The notes under the pieces: generated by a model | Seen by the model: the letters and a program-made list of their open reading frames with translations, nothing else | Databases searched by the model: none | Told to the model about the DNA's origin: nothing | Made by a program: the position numbers and the translations under genes | Shown here: piece by piece, positions 36,483 to 45,983 of the stretch | Numbering within the stretch: position 1 is the first letter of the stretch | Layout of the letters: each line of letters opens with the position of its first letter | DNA from: Planctomycetota bacterium | GTDB taxonomy: Bacteria; Planctomycetota; UBA1135; GCA-002686595 | Reading direction: 5' to 3' | Length of the DNA stretch: 64,000 nucleotides | Assembly (NCBI GenBank): GCA_021413885.1 | Contig: JAIOPM010000017.1 | Coordinates: 38,245-102,244, forward strand

Positions 36483-39400
36483 GGGTCGCCGTCCGCGAAC
36501 GAGCGGATCCACGGCTCCGCCGAACGCGTGTTCCACTCGCGCCGCCAACGGCGATGGACTTCGTCGTCGGGGAACGTCTCGTTCGCGCCGTACGGATACG
36601 CGCTCATCGCGTGGAACGGCAGCGGCTCGACGTAGAGCGCCTCCACCGTGTTCGGATCGCGGTCCTTCGCCCAACCGTCGAGGAAGAGGAAGTAGTCGCG
36701 CGTCGTGCCGGGCTTCGGCGGCGGCAACGCCTTCGCGTCGAAGCGCGCGGTCAACGCATCGCCGCTCGCGAGGATCACGAAGCGATCGTCGACGTCGGTC
36801 ACGAGCGGCAGACACTCGCCGTATTTCGTGTAGAGCCCGGGATGCGGATTCCAACTCGGGTATTCGGCGAGGTGATTCCAGTCGAAGCGCTCGGGCTCGT
36901 TCGGCCGGTCGTCGACGAGCGGCGCGCTGAAGCCGCGGCGCCAGAGTTGCGCGCTCTGCGGTTCGATGCGCGTCACCTCGATCGGCGCATCGTCGTCGTC
37001 GACCGCGAGGCGGATCGAATCCCAATAGAGTCGCAACGTGCCGAAGATCCGGATGCGCGGATCGTCGCGCAGGATGAGCGACTCGGCGTCGATCACCATC
37101 GTCTTCGTTTTGCCGGCGGGGAAGCCGATCGGCGGACCGGCGTCGCGCCAACCGCCTTGGCCGTCGGGCACTTGCACGATCGGCGGCACGAATTCCTGTT
37201 CGGGGTCGTACGCGGACGCGAGGTTGACGCTCGCGTCGGTCCAGAAGAACCAACCGTTGAGCACGAGGCGCAGCTTCTGCGCTTGCGCGACGCGTTCGCG
37301 ATCGAACTCGAGCTCGAGGAAGTGCGGATTCGCGAGCCCGCGGAACTGCGCCGGCGCCGGCATGAACGGAACGGCGAAGACTTCGTCGTTCTTCGCGAGC
37401 GCCGCCGTCCAGTCCTTGCCGTCGCTGCCGACGACGCGCGTCGGCGCGAGCGGCTCGCGCATCGTGTGCACGTGCGGCGTCGGGAACGGCGGGAAGCAGA
37501 AGAGCTCGTTCGGGAAGATCTCGGTGCCGATCGGATGGTCGATGACGTCGAGGCGGATGCGATCGAGGTACGTGACCTCGCGCAATTCCTCGGTGAAGTG
37601 TAGCTCGAACACGCCGTCCTTCGCCGCGAGTTGCTCTCCGCGAACGAGGACGTACTCGTCGTGATCGGGCGGCACGAATTCGCCGGGCGCCATCGGCAGT
37701 CCGAGTGGCGTGATGCCGAGCACGTCGGACACGAACACGTTGCGTTCGCCGTTCCACGTGTAGAGGAACGGACACGAGCCGCGCAGGGCTTCGCTCTGCT
37801 CGAAGTCCTTGCGCGCGTCGAGCGAACAGACGCGATCGCCGAGCGCGACCGAGCGCATCCACTGGAACGAGCCGTCGGGCCAGAGCGTGCGATGCCAGTC
37901 GAGCGCCGTCGCCGCGCCGACGCCGACGAGCTCGGCCTCGCCGCGCCAGAAGAGGCGTTGGTAGTTCCCGCCCGCGCGCACTTCGACGACCGCCCCGATG
38001 CCGCGGCGGTTGTCCTTCTTGCCGAGCGCCGCGAGACGCACGGCGTTCCCGAAGTTCGTCGTGCCGTTCAGGAACGCGACGCCGCGGCCGCACGCGACCG
38101 CGAGGTCGGGCTTCAGGTCGCCGTCGAAGTCCGCGCACGCGAACGACGTCGCGACCTCGGCTCCGGCGACCGCGATCTTCGCCGTCGCGTCGCCCGCGGG
38201 CCAACCGAGCGCGCGCACCGCGGTGATTCCGCTCTCGTCGAGCCCGAGCACGTCGAAGAAGCCGTCGAGGTCGAGATCGACCACCGCTTGATCGACCCAA
38301 CTCGTGTTCGCGACCGGCGGCGCGAGTTTCGTGCGCGCGAAGTTCGCCGACGCGCGGCCGAGCCACAACTCCGAACCGCCCGCGGCGTCCCACAGATCCG
38401 GTCGGCCGTCGTGGTCGAAATCGGCGACGACGGGACGGTGCGCGCTCGCGAAGCCCGCGAGTCGCGTGCTCTGGTCCTCGAACTTGCCGCCGCGCAGGTT
38501 GCTCGCGAGGAACGAACCGCTCGGGCCGCCGAGCAACAGGTCGACGTCTTGGTCGGTGTCGTAATCCTCGATCACGCACCACGCGAACGCGCGGTTCGTC
38601 GGCAAGCCCGCGTCGGCGGTGACGTCGGTGAATTTGCCGCCGGGCTTCTCCGCGCCGTCGCTGCGCAGGAGCCGCACGCCGAACGCGCCGACCATGAGGA
38701 GATCGAGATCGCCTTCGTGGTCGTAGTCGACCACGTCGATCTGCGCGCCGTCGAGAAGGCCGTCGAGCTTCAGGATCTCCCCCTCGCGCGCTTTCCACGT
38801 CACGGTCTGCGTCGCGGGATCACGCACGGCTTCGATCAAGCGCAACGCGCCGTCCGCGAGGTACGCGACGTCGAGGTCGTCGTCGTTGCCGAAGTCGAAG
38901 GCCTTCGCGGCGGCGATCCTTCCGCTCGCGAGCGTCTCCGCGCGCCACAGTCCGTCGTGCGCGAACGCGAGCTGCAATCCGGCGTTCGGGCCGTAGCTCA
39001 GGAGATCCATCCGACAATTGCCGTCGGCGTCGACCGCTTCGATCCGCGCGCCGGCGGACTCGGGCAGCATGAAGAATGGCCCGGTGAACGTCGGCAGCGC
39101 AGCGAGCTTCGGCCCGTCGCCCGGCGTCGCGCGCGGCGGCGCGATGCGGCCGAGGATGCCGCGGTACTTGCTCGCGTAATCGGGGGGCTTGATGCCGCGG
39201 TTCTCGAGCTCTTCCTTCTCGCGCAACAGCCCGAGACGTTCCTTGTCGATCGCCGCGAGCGCCGCCTCGTCGCCGTTCTTCGTCTGTAGCACGCCGCTCA
39301 AACGGTAGAGCGCGAGCACGTACCAACTCCCGAGTTGATCGACGCCGAGGGCGATCACGCCGCGGTAGAGCTGCTCCGCCTCGACCGGCTTCTCGACCTC

Positions 39401-39916
39401 GATCGCCTCGGCGAGCAGGAGGCGCGTCGGCACGTCGTCGGGCGCGGCGGCGTGCCCTTTGCGCAGATGGTCCTCGGCGGCGGCGAAATCGCCCTGTTGC
39501 AGCATCCACGAGCCGAGCACGAAGTGCGCGCGGGCGGAGTTCGGGTTGCGCACGAGCACTTGGTTCAGGCGCGCGAGCGCTTGGTCCTTGTGATCGTCGA
39601 GCTCGACGATCCCGGCGGAAACGAGATCGTCCTCGTTTGGGTTCGTGCGCTCGATCAACGGCTTCAGCGTCTCTAGCGTCTTCGCCTTGACGTCGGAGTC
39701 CTCGGACGCGAACTGACGCGCGGCGAGCTCGCGCGCGAGTTGATCCTTCGGGTCGACGTTCTGAGTCGCCTGAGCAGTCGGCGCGGGCACGTTCGCGCTC
39801 GGCGTCGAGGGCTTGGCGGGCTCCTTGGCGTCGTCGCACGCCGCGCACCACGCGACGAGGCCGAGCAACGCCGCGGCGGCGACGGGAAAACGCTTCGAAC
39901 GATCGGGACGCATCAT
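36428..39916 (-). CDS. Large lipoprotein with TPR, FG-GAP repeats and ASPIC/UnbV domain (CRTAC1-like)
   Basis: The 1162-aa protein starts with a lipoprotein signal (LGLVAWCAACDD). Residues ~85-240 are TPR-like (LARLNQVLVRNPNSARAHFVLGSWML). Then come integrin-type FG-GAP/VCBS repeats with calcium-loop motifs such as DYDHEGDLDLLMVG, DFDHDGRPDLWDA and DLDLDGFFDVLGL. An ASPIC/UnbV segment follows (RGIGAVVEVRAGGNYQRL, LWPDGSFQ). The C-terminal ~400 residues are beta-rich with an HVHTM motif and are unfamiliar. It is expected at the outer surface. Two in-frame ATGs (39916, 39913) sit directly after AAGGAG. Confidence 0.85.
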   Translation of the reverse strand: MMRPDRSKRFPVAAAALLGLVAWCAACDDAKEPAKPSTPSANVPAPTAQATQNVDPKDQLARELAARQFASEDSDVKAKTLETLKPLIERTNPNEDDLVSAGIVELDDHKDQALARLNQVLVRNPNSARAHFVLGSWMLQQGDFAAAEDHLRKGHAAAPDDVPTRLLLAEAIEVEKPVEAEQLYRGVIALGVDQLGSWYVLALYRLSGVLQTKNGDEAALAAIDKERLGLLREKEELENRGIKPPDYASKYRGILGRIAPPRATPGDGPKLAALPTFTGPFFMLPESAGARIEAVDADGNCRMDLLSYGPNAGLQLAFAHDGLWRAETLASGRIAAAKAFDFGNDDDLDVAYLADGALRLIEAVRDPATQTVTWKAREGEILKLDGLLDGAQIDVVDYDHEGDLDLLMVGAFGVRLLRSDGAEKPGGKFTDVTADAGLPTNRAFAWCVIEDYDTDQDVDLLLGGPSGSFLASNLRGGKFEDQSTRLAGFASAHRPVVADFDHDGRPDLWDAAGGSELWLGRASANFARTKLAPPVANTSWVDQAVVDLDLDGFFDVLGLDESGITAVRALGWPAGDATAKIAVAGAEVATSFACADFDGDLKPDLAVACGRGVAFLNGTTNFGNAVRLAALGKKDNRRGIGAVVEVRAGGNYQRLFWRGEAELVGVGAATALDWHRTLWPDGSFQWMRSVALGDRVCSLDARKDFEQSEALRGSCPFLYTWNGERNVFVSDVLGITPLGLPMAPGEFVPPDHDEYVLVRGEQLAAKDGVFELHFTEELREVTYLDRIRLDVIDHPIGTEIFPNELFCFPPFPTPHVHTMREPLAPTRVVGSDGKDWTAALAKNDEVFAVPFMPAPAQFRGLANPHFLELEFDRERVAQAQKLRLVLNGWFFWTDASVNLASAYDPEQEFVPPIVQVPDGQGGWRDAGPPIGFPAGKTKTMVIDAESLILRDDPRIRIFGTLRLYWDSIRLAVDDDDAPIEVTRIEPQSAQLWRRGFSAPLVDDRPNEPERFDWNHLAEYPSWNPHPGLYTKYGECLPLVTDVDDRFVILASGDALTARFDAKALPPPKPGTTRDYFLFLDGWAKDRDPNTVEALYVEPLPFHAMSAYPYGANETFPDDEVHRRWRREWNTRSAEPWIRSFADGDPQLGRGNGPSKASIAPRN

Positions 39917-39958
39917 CTCCTTCAGGCCTCCGCGCTTCGGTCGCGAGCGCGCCGCGAT

Positions 39959-39964
39959 TAGAAC
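39959..39964 (+). promoter_or_regulatory. TAGAAC -10 element before the SGNH-like gene
   Basis: The hexamer ends 6 bases before the ATG at 39971 in a 54-bp divergent gap. Confidence 0.4.
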
Positions 39965-39970
39965 ACTTGC

Positions 39971-40714
39971 ATGGGTCGCTCTCCAGGCCGCGCGGTGGTG
40001 CTCGTCGGCGCGTCGAACCTCGCGCAGGGGCTCGACCTTGCGTTCGACGAAGCGTGCGCGCGCGTCGGACCGGCGACGCGCGTGTTCGCGGCGTGCGGAC
40101 GCGGACGTTCGTATGGAACGAGGAGCTCCTTCCTCGCGCGCGGCTTGCCTTCGGTGCTCGAGTGCGGACTCCTGCGCGCGCTCGACCGCCGGCCGAGCGC
40201 CGCGTTGCTCGCCGACGTCGGCAACGACCTCGCGTACGGAGTCGAGGCGTCGCGCGTGCTCGCGTGGGTGCGCGAGACGGCGGAGCAGCTCGACGCCGAG
40301 CGCCTGGTGATCGCCGGTCTCCCGCACGCGACGCTCGCGCGGCTCTCGCCGACGTGGATGAAGCTCTGGGGCCGTTTGATCTTCCCGACGCGCGCGCTCG
40401 ACCCGGCGAAGATCGCCGCCGAAGTCGCGGAGCTCGAACGCGGTCTGACCGAACTCGCGCGCGAGTTCGGCGCGGTCAAGGTCGAGCTCGAGCCGCGTTG
40501 GTACGGCCTCGACCCGATCCACTTCGCGCGCCGCGCGCGGCGCGAGGCGTGGTCGACGTTGCTCGGCTCGTTCGGGCCGCGCGCGACGGAGCGCGTCGAC
40601 CGTCGTCGGCTCGCCGGCCTCGCGCCCGCGGAGCGGACTTGGTTCGGTGTCGTGCGTCGCCGCGCGCAACCGTGTTGGCGTTCGAGCGACGGCGACGAAC
40701 TCGCGCTCTACTGA
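39971..40714 (+). CDS. SGNH-hydrolase-like protein
   Basis: The 247-aa protein shows SGNH blocks: VVLVGASNLAQGLD with the candidate nucleophile Ser, ALLADVGNDLAYG with GND, and GLDPIHFARRARREAW with the Asp-x-x-His pair. No signal peptide is seen, so it is cytoplasmic. Substrate unknown; the family removes acyl groups from sugars and lipids. The gene ends 74 bp before the lipid cluster. Confidence 0.65.
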   Translation: MGRSPGRAVVLVGASNLAQGLDLAFDEACARVGPATRVFAACGRGRSYGTRSSFLARGLPSVLECGLLRALDRRPSAALLADVGNDLAYGVEASRVLAWVRETAEQLDAERLVIAGLPHATLARLSPTWMKLWGRLIFPTRALDPAKIAAEVAELERGLTELAREFGAVKVELEPRWYGLDPIHFARRARREAWSTLLGSFGPRATERVDRRRLAGLAPAERTWFGVVRRRAQPCWRSSDGDELALY

Positions 40715-40733
40715 AGCCCGCGACGGAACGGCT

Positions 40734-40762
40734 TTGGACAGCGTCGGTAGCTCCCGCATAAT
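40734..40762 (+). promoter_or_regulatory. Sigma-70-type promoter of the lipid-modification cluster
   Basis: TTGGAC (40734-40739) and CATAAT (40757-40762) are 17 bases apart. The leader would be about 20 bases before the ATG at 40789. Confidence 0.55.
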
Positions 40763-40788
40763 GCAGGGAGCGAGACCCACGGACGTCC

Positions 40789-41559
40789 ATGCCCCAAGCC
40801 GCAGCCGCCTCGAAGCCCCTCGATCCCCATCCCGGCCGACGGGCCCTCGTGATCGGCGCCAGTTCCGGCATCGGCGCCGCGTTGGTGAAGGAGCTCGCGG
40901 CGCGCGGCTACGCGGTCGCGGCGCTCGCGCGGAGGTCGAGCGAACTCGACGAACTCGCACGCTCGCTGCCCGGCGCGCGGATCGTCACGCGCAGTCACGA
41001 CGTGAGTCGCTTCGCCGAAGTGCCGGCGTTGTTCGAGGAGCTCGTGCGCGAACTCGGCGGCCTCGATCTCGTCGTCTTCGCCGCCGGGATCATGCCCGAG
41101 GTCGAACGCCACGAGTACGACAGCGAGAAGGATCTGCGCATGCTCGCGATCAACTTCGGCGGCTGCGTCGCGTGGTGCAACGAGGTCGCGAAGTTCTTCC
41201 GCGCGCAGCGTTCGGGCACGTTGATCGGCATCTCGTCGATCGCCGGCGAACGCGGTCGCAAGGGCAACCCGATGTACGGCGCGAGCAAGGCGGCGATGAC
41301 GCACTTCCTCGAGGCGCTGCGCAATCGACTCGCCGAAGCGAACGTCAAGGTCTGCACGATCAAGCCCGGTTTCATCGACACGGTGATGACCAAGGGCAAG
41401 AAGACGTTCTGGCTGATCGGCGCCGACGAGTGCGCGAGGCAGATCCTCGACAAGGCGGCGAAAGGCAAGGGCGAGACGTTCGTGCCGACGCGTTGGTGGT
41501 TCGTCGCGTTCGTCGTGCGCACGATTCCCTCGGCGATCTTCCGCCACATGAACTTCTGA
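40789..41559 (+). CDS. Short-chain dehydrogenase/reductase, DprE2-like
   Basis: The 256-aa SDR has the NAD(P) motif GASSGIGAAL, the NAG-like FAAGIMPE, catalytic Ser in GISSIAGERG and YGASKAAM with Tyr-x-x-x-Lys. The C-terminal part (KKTFWLIGADECARQILDKA) resembles DprE2-like SDRs. In mycobacteria DprE1 (FAD) and DprE2 (SDR) form a two-step epimerase; here an FAD oxidoreductase follows 7 bp later, so a paired redox reaction is likely. The context points to a lipid or lipid-linked substrate. Confidence 0.8.
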   Translation: MPQAAAASKPLDPHPGRRALVIGASSGIGAALVKELAARGYAVAALARRSSELDELARSLPGARIVTRSHDVSRFAEVPALFEELVRELGGLDLVVFAAGIMPEVERHEYDSEKDLRMLAINFGGCVAWCNEVAKFFRAQRSGTLIGISSIAGERGRKGNPMYGASKAAMTHFLEALRNRLAEANVKVCTIKPGFIDTVMTKGKKTFWLIGADECARQILDKAAKGKGETFVPTRWWFVAFVVRTIPSAIFRHMNF

Positions 41560-41566
41560 GGCGCGC

Positions 41567-43051
41567 GTGAGTTCGTCGCCCTCGAACGCCGCGGAACGAC
41601 TCTTCGACTGGACGCCCGCGCGTCCGCGGAGCTCGTTCGAGTGGGTCGAGGGCTGGGGCATGGCGGTCGGCGCGCACTCGCACGTCCTACGTCCGCGTTC
41701 GACGGAAGAGATCGCGGCGGCGTTCGAGCTCGCGCGGCGCGCGGGGGTGAAGCTCGGTTTGCGCGGCACCGGCAACAGCTACGGCGACGCGTCGGTCAAC
41801 GCGGCCGGCTTCGTGCTCGACACGTCGTCGATGAACCGAATCCTCGCATGGGATCCGCGGACCGGCGTCGCGGTGCTCGAGCCCGGCGTCACGATCGAGA
41901 AGTTGTGGAAGCACATCCTGCGCGACGGTTGGTGGCCGCGCGTCGTCTCCGGGACGATGTTTCCGACCGTCGGCGGCGCCGCGGCGGCGAACATCCACGG
42001 CAAGAACAACTTCGCGGTCGGCACGATCGGCGACGCGATCCGCGAGTTCGATCTGTTGACGCCGAAGGGCGAGCACCTGACCTGCAACCGCGAACACAAC
42101 GCCGATCTCTTCCACGCCGCGATCGGCGCGTTCGGGATGCTCGGCGCGTTCACGCGCATCGTGCTCGAGACCAAGAAGGTCCACTCGGGCGACGTGCGCG
42201 TGCGCGCGAAGGCGGTGCGCCGCCTCGCCGACATGATGGAGTACATGGAGGCCCATCGCGGCGACGCGGACTACCTCGTCGGTTGGATGGATTGTTTCGC
42301 GAGCGGGCGAGCGCTCGGCCGCGGCCTCGTCCACCACGCCAACTACCTGCACGAGGGCGAAGACCCCGACCCCGCGTCGACGTTGACGATCGAGCACCAG
42401 GAGTTGCCGGCGAACATCCTCGGCGTGATCCCGAAGGATCAGGTGTGGCGCGGCCTGCGGCTCTTCCGAAACGACCTGCGCATGCGCGCGTTGAACTGGG
42501 CGAAGTACCACGCGGGTTTCGTCGAGGAGCTCGACGAACCGCACCTGCAGTCGCACGCGGGCTTCGCGTTCCTGCTCGACTACGTGCCGAACTGGAAGTG
42601 GGCGTACGGTCGCGAGCCCGGCGACCGCGGCCTGATCCAGTACCAGACGTTCGTACCGAAGGAGACGGCGCACGAGGTGTTCACCGAGCTGCTGAAGCGC
42701 TCCCAACGCGCCGGCCTCGTGCCGTACCTCGGCGTGTTCAAGCGCCACCGGCCGGATCCGTTCTGGTTGACGCACGCGGTCGACGGGTGGAGCCTCGCCC
42801 TCGACTTCAAGGTCGAGCCGGTCACGCGCGAACGACTCTGGAAGTTGTGTCACGAACTCTCCGAGATCGTGATCTCCGCCGGCGGCCGCTTCTACTTCGC
42901 GAAGGACCTCGTGATCCGACCCGAGGATGCGCGCCGCGCGTTCCCGGCGGACAAGGTCGAACGCTTCCGCGCGCTGAAGCGTCTGCACGACCCCGAAAGC
43001 CTGCTCGAGACCAACCTGTGGCGGCGCGTGTTCGCGAACGAGAGCGCTTGA
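41567..43051 (+). CDS. FAD-binding oxidoreductase (FAD_binding_4, TmsA/DprE1/DHCR24-like)
   Basis: The 494-aa protein has an N-terminal FAD_binding_4 domain (LRGTGNSYGDASVN, FPTVGGAAAANIHGKNNF) and a C-terminal substrate domain containing YVPNWKWAY, QYQTFVP and GGRFYFAKDL. Relatives are DprE1, the sterol delta-24 reductases, and TmsA, which together with the methyltransferase TmsB makes 10-methyl fatty acids (family knowledge). The presence of CFA-type methyltransferases in this cluster favours a lipid-reducing role. GTG start; the SDR lies 7 bp upstream. Confidence 0.8.
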   Translation: MSSSPSNAAERLFDWTPARPRSSFEWVEGWGMAVGAHSHVLRPRSTEEIAAAFELARRAGVKLGLRGTGNSYGDASVNAAGFVLDTSSMNRILAWDPRTGVAVLEPGVTIEKLWKHILRDGWWPRVVSGTMFPTVGGAAAANIHGKNNFAVGTIGDAIREFDLLTPKGEHLTCNREHNADLFHAAIGAFGMLGAFTRIVLETKKVHSGDVRVRAKAVRRLADMMEYMEAHRGDADYLVGWMDCFASGRALGRGLVHHANYLHEGEDPDPASTLTIEHQELPANILGVIPKDQVWRGLRLFRNDLRMRALNWAKYHAGFVEELDEPHLQSHAGFAFLLDYVPNWKWAYGREPGDRGLIQYQTFVPKETAHEVFTELLKRSQRAGLVPYLGVFKRHRPDPFWLTHAVDGWSLALDFKVEPVTRERLWKLCHELSEIVISAGGRFYFAKDLVIRPEDARRAFPADKVERFRALKRLHDPESLLETNLWRRVFANESA

Positions 43052-43095
43052 ACGATATGCGCCTCTGTGCGGATGGCGTCGGCGCGCGCGCGAAC

Positions 43096-43101
43096 TAGAA
43101 T
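43096..43101 (+). promoter_or_regulatory. TAGAAT -10 element before the DUF1295 gene
   Basis: It ends 9 bases before the GTG at 43111, in a 59-bp gap. The second half of the lipid cluster may have its own near-leaderless promoter. Confidence 0.45.
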
Positions 43102-43110
43102 CTTCGGCCC

Positions 43111-44013
43111 GTGGCGTCTCGAAGCCCCGTCGTGATCCGGCGCGAGGCTGAATCCGGCGCCTTGCGCGATGCGAAGGCTCGAGTCACGGCCCCACGCGTG
43201 TTCCACCTCCCTCAATCCATCGTCGGTCAATCCGTCGTCGCCGGAGCGTTGCTCGTCGGCGTCGTGATGACCGCGCTTTGGGCGCGCCAGCTCGCGACCC
43301 GCAACGCGACCGCGGTCGACGTCGCGTGGACGGCGAACCTCGGGCTGCTCGCTGGACTGTACGCGTGGCTCGGCGGTGGTTGGGGCCCACGGCGTGTCGC
43401 GCTCGCGACGGCGGTGGGGGCATGGAGCCTGCGGCTCACGTGGCATCTCTTCCGGCACCGCGTCCTCGGTGAGCACGAAGAGGACGGACGCTACCGCGCG
43501 TTGCGTGCGAAGTGGGGCGACGCCGCGCCGCGCAATTTCCTCTTCTTCTATTGGGCGCAGGGCGCGCTCGATCTGTTGCTCGCCGTGCCGTTCCTGTTGA
43601 TGGCGCAGAACGCGGCGCGAGAGTTCTCCGCGGTCGAGCTCGGCGCCGCTGCGTTGTTCGTCCTATCGCTCGCGGGCGAGAGTCTCGCGGATCGTCAGCT
43701 CGCCGCGTTCCGCGCCGAGCCCGCGAACCGCGGCCGCACGTGCCGCGGAGGGCTGTGGCGGTTCTCGCGCCATCCCAACTACTTCTTCGAGTGGCTGCAG
43801 TGGTGCGCGTTCGCGCTCGCGGCGAGTTCGGCGCCGTCGGGCTTGATCGCGCTCAGTGCGCCGCTCGTGATGTTGTTCCTGATCGTCAAGATCACCGGCA
43901 TCCCGCCGACCGAAGAGCAAGCGTTGCGCTCGCGCGGCGACGACTACCGTCGCTACCAACGCACGACCAGCGCGTTCGTGCCGTGGTTCCCGCGTTCCGA
44001 GGCGTCGGCGTGA
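43111..44013 (+). CDS. DUF1295 membrane protein (steroid 5-alpha-reductase/ICMT-like)
   Basis: The 300-aa protein has about six membrane segments and the family signature [21 protein letters not shown], plus [16 protein letters not shown] near the end. The fold is shared by isoprenylcysteine methyltransferases and steroid 5-alpha-reductases. DUF1295 genes commonly sit beside CFA-synthase-type methyltransferases in lipid clusters of proteobacteria (family knowledge). It may bind SAM or NADPH to act on membrane lipid. The stop overlaps the next GTG. Confidence 0.85.
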   Translation: MASRSPVVIRREAESGALRDAKARVTAPRVFHLPQSIVGQSVVAGALLVGVVMTALWARQLATRNATAVDVAWTANLGLLAGLYAWLGGGWGPRRVALATAVGAWSLRLTWHLFRHRVLGEHEEDGRYRALRAKWGDAAPRNFLFFYWAQGALDLLLAVPFLLMAQNAAREFSAVELGAAALFVLSLAGESLADRQLAAFRAEPANRGRTCRGGLWRFSRHPNYFFEWLQWCAFALAASSAPSGLIALSAPLVMLFLIVKITGIPPTEEQALRSRGDDYRRYQRTTSAFVPWFPRSEASA

Positions 44014-45026
44014 AGCTCCAGACCTTGGTCGAGACCGGGCTCGTGCCCGACGTCGTGTTGCGCGCGGGGATCCGGCGTCTGCTCGCCGAGCGTCTGCGCG
44101 ACGAGGCGCGGCGTTCGCCCGAAGACCGCGCGCGCTTCCTCGCGTCGATGGACGCGGCTCCGATCGCGCTCGAGACGCGAGCGGCGAACGAGCAGCACTA
44201 CGAGGTCGATCCCGAGTTCTACGGGCTGGTACTCGGACCGCACCGCAAGTATTCGTGCTGCCTCTTCGAGACGCCGACGACGGATCTCGGCGACGCCGAG
44301 GCGGCGATGCTCGCGTTGACGGCGGAACGAGCGGACCTGCGCGACGGTCAGCGCGTGCTCGAGCTCGGTTGCGGTTGGGGCTCGCTGACGCTCTGGATGG
44401 CGGAGCACTTCCCGCGCTCGCGGATCACCGCGGTGTCGAACTCCGCGTCGCAGCGCGGCTACATCGAGGGCGAAGCACAGCGACGCGGGCTCGCGAACCT
44501 CACCGTCGTCACGCGGGACATGAACGTCTTCGATCCGGGCGCGCGCTTCGATCGCATCGTGTCGGTCGAGATGTTCGAGCACATGCGCAACTGGCGCGCG
44601 TTGCTCGCGCGCGTCGCGAGTTGGCTCGAGCCCGACGGTTCCTTCTTCGCGCACGTCTTCGTCCACGGGCGGCACTGCTATCCGTTCGAAGTCGAGGGCG
44701 AGAGCAATTGGCTCGGTCGCCGTTTCTTCACCGGCGGTTTGATGCCGTCCGACGATCTCTTCGCGCGTTACCCGGAACACCTGACCGTGCGCGACCATTG
44801 GCGCGTCAACGGCGTGCACTACCAACGCACCGCCGAGGCGTGGCTCGTCAACTTGGACGCCTCGCGCGAGCGCGCCCTCGCGGTCCTGGCGCGAACTCAC
44901 GGGAATTCGGGTGCCCGGGCTTGGTTGGAGAACTGGCGTGTGTTCTTCATGGCTTGCGCGGAGCTGTGGGGCTACCGCGGCGGCGAAGAGTGGTTCGTGT
45001 CGCACTACCGGATGCAGAAGCGTTGA
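44010..45026 (+). CDS. SAM-dependent methyltransferase of the CFA synthase/coclaurine N-methyltransferase family
   Basis: The 338-aa protein has the SAM motif [20 protein letters not shown] and the pre-motif [28 protein letters not shown], typical of the CFA synthase superfamily. [11 protein letters not shown] is the post-motif. It lacks the long N-terminal domain of classical CFA synthases, so it resembles the shorter coclaurine N-methyltransferase-like group found beside DUF1295. Its target is probably an unsaturated acyl chain. The GTG at 44010 overlaps the previous stop (GTGA). Confidence 0.85.
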   Translation: MKLQTLVETGLVPDVVLRAGIRRLLAERLRDEARRSPEDRARFLASMDAAPIALETRAANEQHYEVDPEFYGLVLGPHRKYSCCLFETPTTDLGDAEAAMLALTAERADLRDGQRVLELGCGWGSLTLWMAEHFPRSRITAVSNSASQRGYIEGEAQRRGLANLTVVTRDMNVFDPGARFDRIVSVEMFEHMRNWRALLARVASWLEPDGSFFAHVFVHGRHCYPFEVEGESNWLGRRFFTGGLMPSDDLFARYPEHLTVRDHWRVNGVHYQRTAEAWLVNLDASRERALAVLARTHGNSGARAWLENWRVFFMACAELWGYRGGEEWFVSHYRMQKR

Positions 45027-45028
45027 GC

Positions 45029-45982
45029 ATGGAAGTTCCCGTCAAGAAGGGTCTCACGACCCCGACCCAGAGTTTCTTCACCTGGATCGACAGTTGGGCG
45101 AGCCTCCAATCGGAGGAGACCGACCACGAGGAGCAGCGTGTCGACTGGGTGCGCTGCCTGCCGTTCTTCGCTTTGCACCTCGCGTGCTTCGCTGTGATCT
45201 GGGTCGGTTGGAGTTGGGTCGCCGTGATCACCGCGGTCGTGCTCTACGTCGTGCGCATGTTCGCGATCACCGCCTTCTACCACCGCTACTTCGCGCACCG
45301 CACGTTCGAGACGTCGCGCTTCGCGCAGTTCGCGTTCGCCGCGCTCGGCGCCAGCGCCGCGCAACGTGGTCCGCTCTGGTGGGCCGCGCACCACCGCGTC
45401 CATCACCGCCACTCCGACGAGCCCGGCGATCCGCACTCGCCGACGCTCCGCGGCTTCTGGTGGTCCCACTGCCTGTGGTTCACCACGCGCGCGAACTTCC
45501 GCACGCGCAAGGAAGAAGTGCGCGACCTGATGCGCTTCCCCGAGCTGATCTTCCTCGACCGCTTCGACATCGTGATGCCCGCGTTGTTGATGGGCTTCCT
45601 CTACTTGGCGGGAGCGCTGTGCGAAGCGTACGCGCCGAGCCTCGGCACCAGCGGTTGGCAGATGCTCGTGTGGGGGATCATCTCGACGATCGTGCTGTAC
45701 CACGGCACGTTCACGATCAACTCGCTCGCTCACGTCTTCGGTCGGCGACGTTTCGAGACGTCGGACACCAGCCGCAATTCGTTCCTGCTCGCCGTCATCA
45801 CGCTCGGCGAAGGTTGGCACAACAACCACCATCGTTTCCCGGGCACCGTGCGCCAAGGTCTGCGGTGGTGGGAGATCGACGTGTCGTGGTACACGCTCGT
45901 CGTGTTGTCGTGGTTCGGTGTCGTGCGTTCCCTGCGGCCGGTTCCGGTCCAGGCGAAAGCGCGGAGGGCGTCGAGGGACTGA
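45029..45982 (+). CDS. Acyl-CoA delta-9 desaturase
   Basis: The 317-aa membrane di-iron enzyme has the three histidine boxes: HRYFAH, HRVHHRH and HNNHH. GPLWWAAHHRVHH and GEGWHNNHHRFPG are the usual contexts. It introduces a cis double bond into acyl-CoA or lipid-bound chains with O2. This provides the unsaturated chains that the neighbouring CFA-type methyltransferases need. It starts 2 bases after the preceding stop. Confidence 0.92.
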   Translation: MEVPVKKGLTTPTQSFFTWIDSWASLQSEETDHEEQRVDWVRCLPFFALHLACFAVIWVGWSWVAVITAVVLYVVRMFAITAFYHRYFAHRTFETSRFAQFAFAALGASAAQRGPLWWAAHHRVHHRHSDEPGDPHSPTLRGFWWSHCLWFTTRANFRTRKEEVRDLMRFPELIFLDRFDIVMPALLMGFLYLAGALCEAYAPSLGTSGWQMLVWGIISTIVLYHGTFTINSLAHVFGRRRFETSDTSRNSFLLAVITLGEGWHNNHHRFPGTVRQGLRWWEIDVSWYTLVVLSWFGVVRSLRPVPVQAKARRASRD

Positions 45983-45983
45983 C

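Noticed and set aside
36428..40960. Extension of the large lipoprotein frame upstream to 40960
   Set aside because: The lipoprotein signal peptide starts at 39916, and the extension lies antisense to the SGNH-like gene with shadow-type composition.
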